DNA of 18,225 nucleotides from NCBI GenBank assembly GCA_033854175.1, contig JAWOKN010000063.1:1-18225 (forward strand), given 5' to 3'. The position numbers were made by a program, and so were the translations under genes. Numbering within the stretch: position 1 is the first letter of the stretch; each line of letters opens with the position of its first letter. This document shows positions 17,701 through 18,225 of this stretch, piece by piece. The notes under the pieces were generated by a model. It saw only the letters and a program-made list of their open reading frames with translations, did not search any database and was not told where the DNA came from. This DNA is from DATKPE01 sp033854175. Its GTDB lineage: Bacteria; Bacteroidota; Ignavibacteria; UBA10030; SZUA-254.

Positions 17701-18225
17701 CGTATCTGTTCAATTATCGGACATTCTCACATCGCGCAATCGCCTTCGATGTCGATAATAAGAAGAAGGTGAACAAGTACGTTCCGCTGAAAAACGATAA
17801 GGACCAGTTCGACATCCGCCTGGTCGTTGACTCCGCGTTTGTCACTGATCTGCATGTGGATTTCAGCGCCGCGATCGATACGTTCATGACGTTCGAGACT
17901 GTTCCGCCGTCAACCCACTCCAACCCGGATGGCAAGCTGAAGAAATGGGATTTCGTGTTTAATTCTCCAGTGACGAGCGGAAATGAGGTTCATATCCTCG
18001 GATATGCCTGGACGAATAAGAACATCAAACTGTCCGGCTATTGGTGGACACGCAGCGGAATCCAGGTCGGGAAGAAACGGACAACCTATACCCTGGCGAA
18101 CAGCATCCTGCGCCTGCCGATGCCGAACCGCGTGAATGCCCTCGCCGCGATGCTGAATCCGAAGAGTTCCATCGGCTTCGGCGCCGCGGGCCTTGTCATC
18201 GGCAAGAACGAAAAGGTTCCCCTCG
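11742..18225 (+). CDS. Giant repeat-rich secreted surface protein (3' end outside window)
   Basis: The frame from ATG 11742 stays open for 2161 codons to the right edge. AAAGGGG lies about 7 nt before the ATG. A signal peptide (residues 1-23, MKSGYRFLILGLVLIVSTLN then TMA|Q) is followed by a low-complexity Gly/Thr/Ser/Asn-rich chain of beta-helix-like repeats (VNGTLSLTSGALSIG type). A GxW...TW module opens each half (about 32-45 and 1203-1215). Two copies of a long super-repeat lie at about 294-666 and 1307-1686, each followed by a GNL..T...F.VGDA.Y.PV...T.KTT.GDHP...KSVNRYW.LT module. Between them lie an Ig-like domain (about 970-1077) and a fibronectin-III-like domain (about 1081-1195). Residues 1914-1983 form an InlB-type beta repeat (LTVNTVGQGTVTKSPDAASY...W..FSAWSGD), and a less repetitive region follows. 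No catalytic motif is seen; a surface adhesin or matrix protein is likely. By analogy with its neighbour it probably ends in a T9SS tail beyond the window. Confidence 0.88.
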   Translation, partial: MKSGYRFLILGLVLIVSTLNTMAQPSPAVGDFGSVVSGAWETAGTWRIYSFSGNAFDSIATGAPSSSKNVFILTGTTVTYNTSSQNCANLVVQSGATLQGGVALPGTTFLKINGSTLWVDGTFGSGPTDGLSIETKYSTGPITIGGTGAINIGQLRPNSSQAEPLGLIFANNATINYAGSSGTGGSGIYLTGRGNAKNVTVTVNSGVTVTFGTLSNFSLTSGTTPYGNANFTLNVNGTLSIPSGNLNLVDSAVYTCTMNVGATGVVSVGMNFTPYRTGSGIPAINIASGGVFNILNGGTADFTNPSATVTGAGSFALQSGATINIGAAAGLDAASGPVRTTTATFDLGANYSYLGTGVQELGALLPDSVNNLTIGSTSIDTVRAAKKVKVKGVLQIDGWLVNSGGLTSGGTATVNGTYQHNDTAAATTMPVATWNTGSMCLVTALNPALSAGIPNGSQNFYNYKVDCPTLIGAGRLGMTNNTIAGNLIIHNTNDPTGAATNMVALAPKGGPPNDNVTVTVMGNLLIDSSAASLSIGYGSTAQRAVLIVQGNISSKGVLYGNGSGISSIFYAYGDIAIQSTTANAFRGHSSATYPDSVVFCGAGVQRLTIPTALASENNLRFFVRSGSTLYLDDTTVVKYGSTIGTFAVADGATLKLGHPNGANGNLSSSVLPSLSSNANYEFVGSLPQVTGKWLPVTVNGLTINNGSGVAFDTSHIVNGTLSLTSGALSIGANTLTINGALSQTGGSLVGGPTSNLSIGGSTSGLTIPAGVGSLNGLTLNNPNGAALGGSLTVEGALTFTSGKLTTAANTLTLDTIATVSGAGSGQYVYGNLARTYLTGAQAFTYAVGDASIYAPVAVSFNNVATGGTVTAKTTSGDHPNISTSGVDAGKSVNRYWSLTNSGLGFDNYSAVLNFDPSDIDAGADTSSFLVKKYDSGTWSSPVTGTKTSTSTQATGMTTMSDFVVGEIAPPTITVTGTLTDFGFIAAGTNSPEQSYTVAGTNLQGDILITAPADFQVSTTSGSGFGPSVTLTQSGGTVASTTIYVRFSPGSTGAKSGNISHTSTNATTVDKAVSGTGVSSEPTTQASALNFTNVGPVSMTVNWTNGNGTERIVLAKSGSAVNSDPLDGTAYTADAAFGNGSQIGSGNFVVYAGSGNSVNLTGLTINATYYFAVYEFNGAGGTQNYLMPGATGSQTAAQNIIFSNGTGGGVWSNGPTWQGGVAPALLDSVVIRGTDSVSLTSPTTVMALNVQSGGKLALSAKFVPSNVALDGKIFVSADTLKPTSMAVNGTLSLTGGIVVLESGAQLNIQSGGTADFTNTSAIVTGAGSFALQSGAMINIGAGAGLDAASGPVQTTTATFDPGANYSYLGTGVQQLGALLPDSVNNLTIGSNSVDTVKAAKKVKGVLQIDGWLVNSGGLNSAGTAIVNGTYQHNDTAAAGSIPIATWNTGSTCLVTRLSVTATGGIVNGSQNFYNYKVDFAPGMLGQARLGMRDITINGDLIIHNTNDLASDATNYIALTPRGTSPAGGDPTDIATVTVLGNLLIDSATASMSIGMGSATYPQTAVLKIHGNIDSKGVLYGNGSGVANEFYAYGDITIRAAGSNAFRGHSAAKYPDSVIFCGTGVQKFVKPLALTSTSNLRYRVLSGSALYLNDTTVVPYGGSLPGGFTVDAGATLICGHPNGVNGNIAPQGGGPAPVLSPGANYVFNGGSAQFTGASLPTAVNNLTIDNANGATLSGNVLVNGTLALTNGKLATDTNVVAIGTSGSISGVEAGKYINGNLNKTMNSGADSKTFEIGDATSYTPVTISGASYAAPFEVTAKSTAGDHPDSIHSLVYASKSVNRYYTLTGAPTGSSDITFNFVAGDVDAGANPSDFIVAKYDASTWTVAPVIGQTSTSMTATVDQFSDFAIGELNSFTLTVNTVGQGTVTKSPDAASYLYQSQVQLTAVPQDLSWKFSAWSGDTSASVNPLTVIIDRDKNITATFVRDSAYLFNYRTFSHRAIAFDVDNKKKVNKYVPLKNDKDQFDIRLVVDSAFVTDLHVDFSAAIDTFMTFETVPPSTHSNPDGKLKKWDFVFNSPVTSGNEVHILGYAWTNKNIKLSGYWWTRSGIQVGKKRTTYTLANSILRLPMPNRVNALAAMLNPKSSIGFGAAGLVIGKNEKVPL
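12621..13739 (+). repeat. Super-repeat copy A inside the giant secreted protein
   Basis: Codes for about 373 residues from GGTADFTNPSATVTGAGSFA to LKLGHPNGANGNL. It matches copy B at 15660-16799, offset by 3039 nt (1013 codons) at the left end. Shared blocks include GAGSFALQSGA, YSYLGTGVQ, LGALLPDSVNNLTIGS, GVLQIDGWLVNSGGL, NGTYQHNDTAAA, NGSQNFYNYKVD, IIHNTND, GNLLIDS, SKGVLYGNGSG, FYAYGDI, NAFRGHS and YPDSV.FCG.GVQ. The first 133 residues differ at only about 17 positions by eye. Copy A has a duplicated KV (KKVKVKG) where B has KKVKG. Confidence 0.9.
14217..14642 (+). repeat. KSVNRYW module, copy A
   Basis: Codes for QYVYGNLARTYLTGAQAFTY, AVGDASIYAPV, TAKTTSGDHPN, AGKSVNRYWSLT, DIDAGADTSSFLVKKYDSGT and ends near SDFVVGEI. 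It pairs with the module at 17055-17474. It is a compact beta-domain that recurs in large Bacteroidota secreted proteins; its function is unknown to me. Confidence 0.75.
15660..16799 (+). repeat. Super-repeat copy B inside the giant secreted protein
   Basis: Codes for about 380 residues from GGTADFTNTSAIVTGAGSFA to LICGHPNGVNGNI and aligns along its whole length with copy A. At the DNA level long near-identical runs remain (for example around 16018-16053 versus 12985-13020, differing at one base), and many differences fall at third codon positions. That pattern suggests duplication followed by purifying selection on the protein. Copy B has a few extra codons (PAGGDPTDIA and PGGF) and lacks one KV pair. 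Confidence 0.9.
17055..17474 (+). repeat. KSVNRYW module, copy B
   Basis: Codes for GKYINGNLNKTM, FEIGDATSYTPV, TAKSTAGDHPDS, ASKSVNRYYTLTG, GDVDAGANPSDFIVAKYDAS and FSDFAIGEL. It keeps the same order of landmarks as copy A but is more diverged than the upstream super-repeat, so the two halves of the duplicated block have evolved at different rates or been homogenised differently. Confidence 0.75.

Noticed and set aside
12017..17935. Many minus-strand frames of 60-155 codons, some similar to each other
   Set aside because: They are antisense shadows of the giant repeat protein; their mutual similarity simply reflects the sense-strand super-repeat.

Overview
The window most likely comes from a member of the Bacteroidota / FCB group, and within it something near Ignavibacteria, Kapabacteria or Kryptonia. 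The main evidence is a textbook type IX secretion (T9SS) C-terminal sorting domain with the NYPNPFNPST signature on the protein at 9350-11389. A TonB-dependent receptor with an N-terminal carboxypeptidase-regulatory-like domain, very large repeat-rich secreted proteins, and weak or absent Shine-Dalgarno sites before most starts agree with this. The placement is inferred from protein style; no rRNA or tRNA gene is visible.

Left part (1-4900): the 3' end of a TPR protein (<3-365); about 1 kb with no convincing gene (366-1348); a type III polyketide synthase with an intact Cys-His-Asn triad (1379-2485); a convergent monofunctional proline dehydrogenase (2601-3545, minus strand) with a good sigma70-like promoter; and a stretch of decayed genes on the minus strand. 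The decayed stretch has a cytochrome c domain spread over three frames with its heme motif destroyed, and ends in a short C-terminal piece of what looks like a DUF5916-type outer-membrane protein. The region looks like an eroding boundary.

Middle part (4890-11600): a probable carbohydrate-responsive unit. A GntR-DNA-binding / LacI-sensor hybrid regulator (5059-6216, AraR-like architecture) is preceded by a TTGACA promoter with two palindromes. It is followed on the same strand by a TonB-dependent receptor (6373-9297) and a secreted beta-helix protein with a T9SS tail (9350-11389). A 9-bp word from the regulator's own palindrome recurs in front of the receptor gene, which suggests that the regulator controls both. 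No SusD partner is present. A good Rho-independent terminator (11552-11585) ends the block.

Right part (11742-end): one open frame of at least 2161 codons that leaves the window without a stop. It encodes a giant secreted protein with a signal peptide, two long copies of the same multi-domain super-repeat about 3 kb apart, an Ig-like and a fibronectin-III-like module between them, and an InlB-type repeat. It is probably a T9SS-exported surface adhesin or matrix protein whose tail lies beyond the window.

Taken together, the receptor, the beta-helix protein and the giant protein form a cell-surface and secretion set that may recognise and import a polymer-derived ligand under control of the sugar-type regulator. 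The ligand cannot be read from the sequence.
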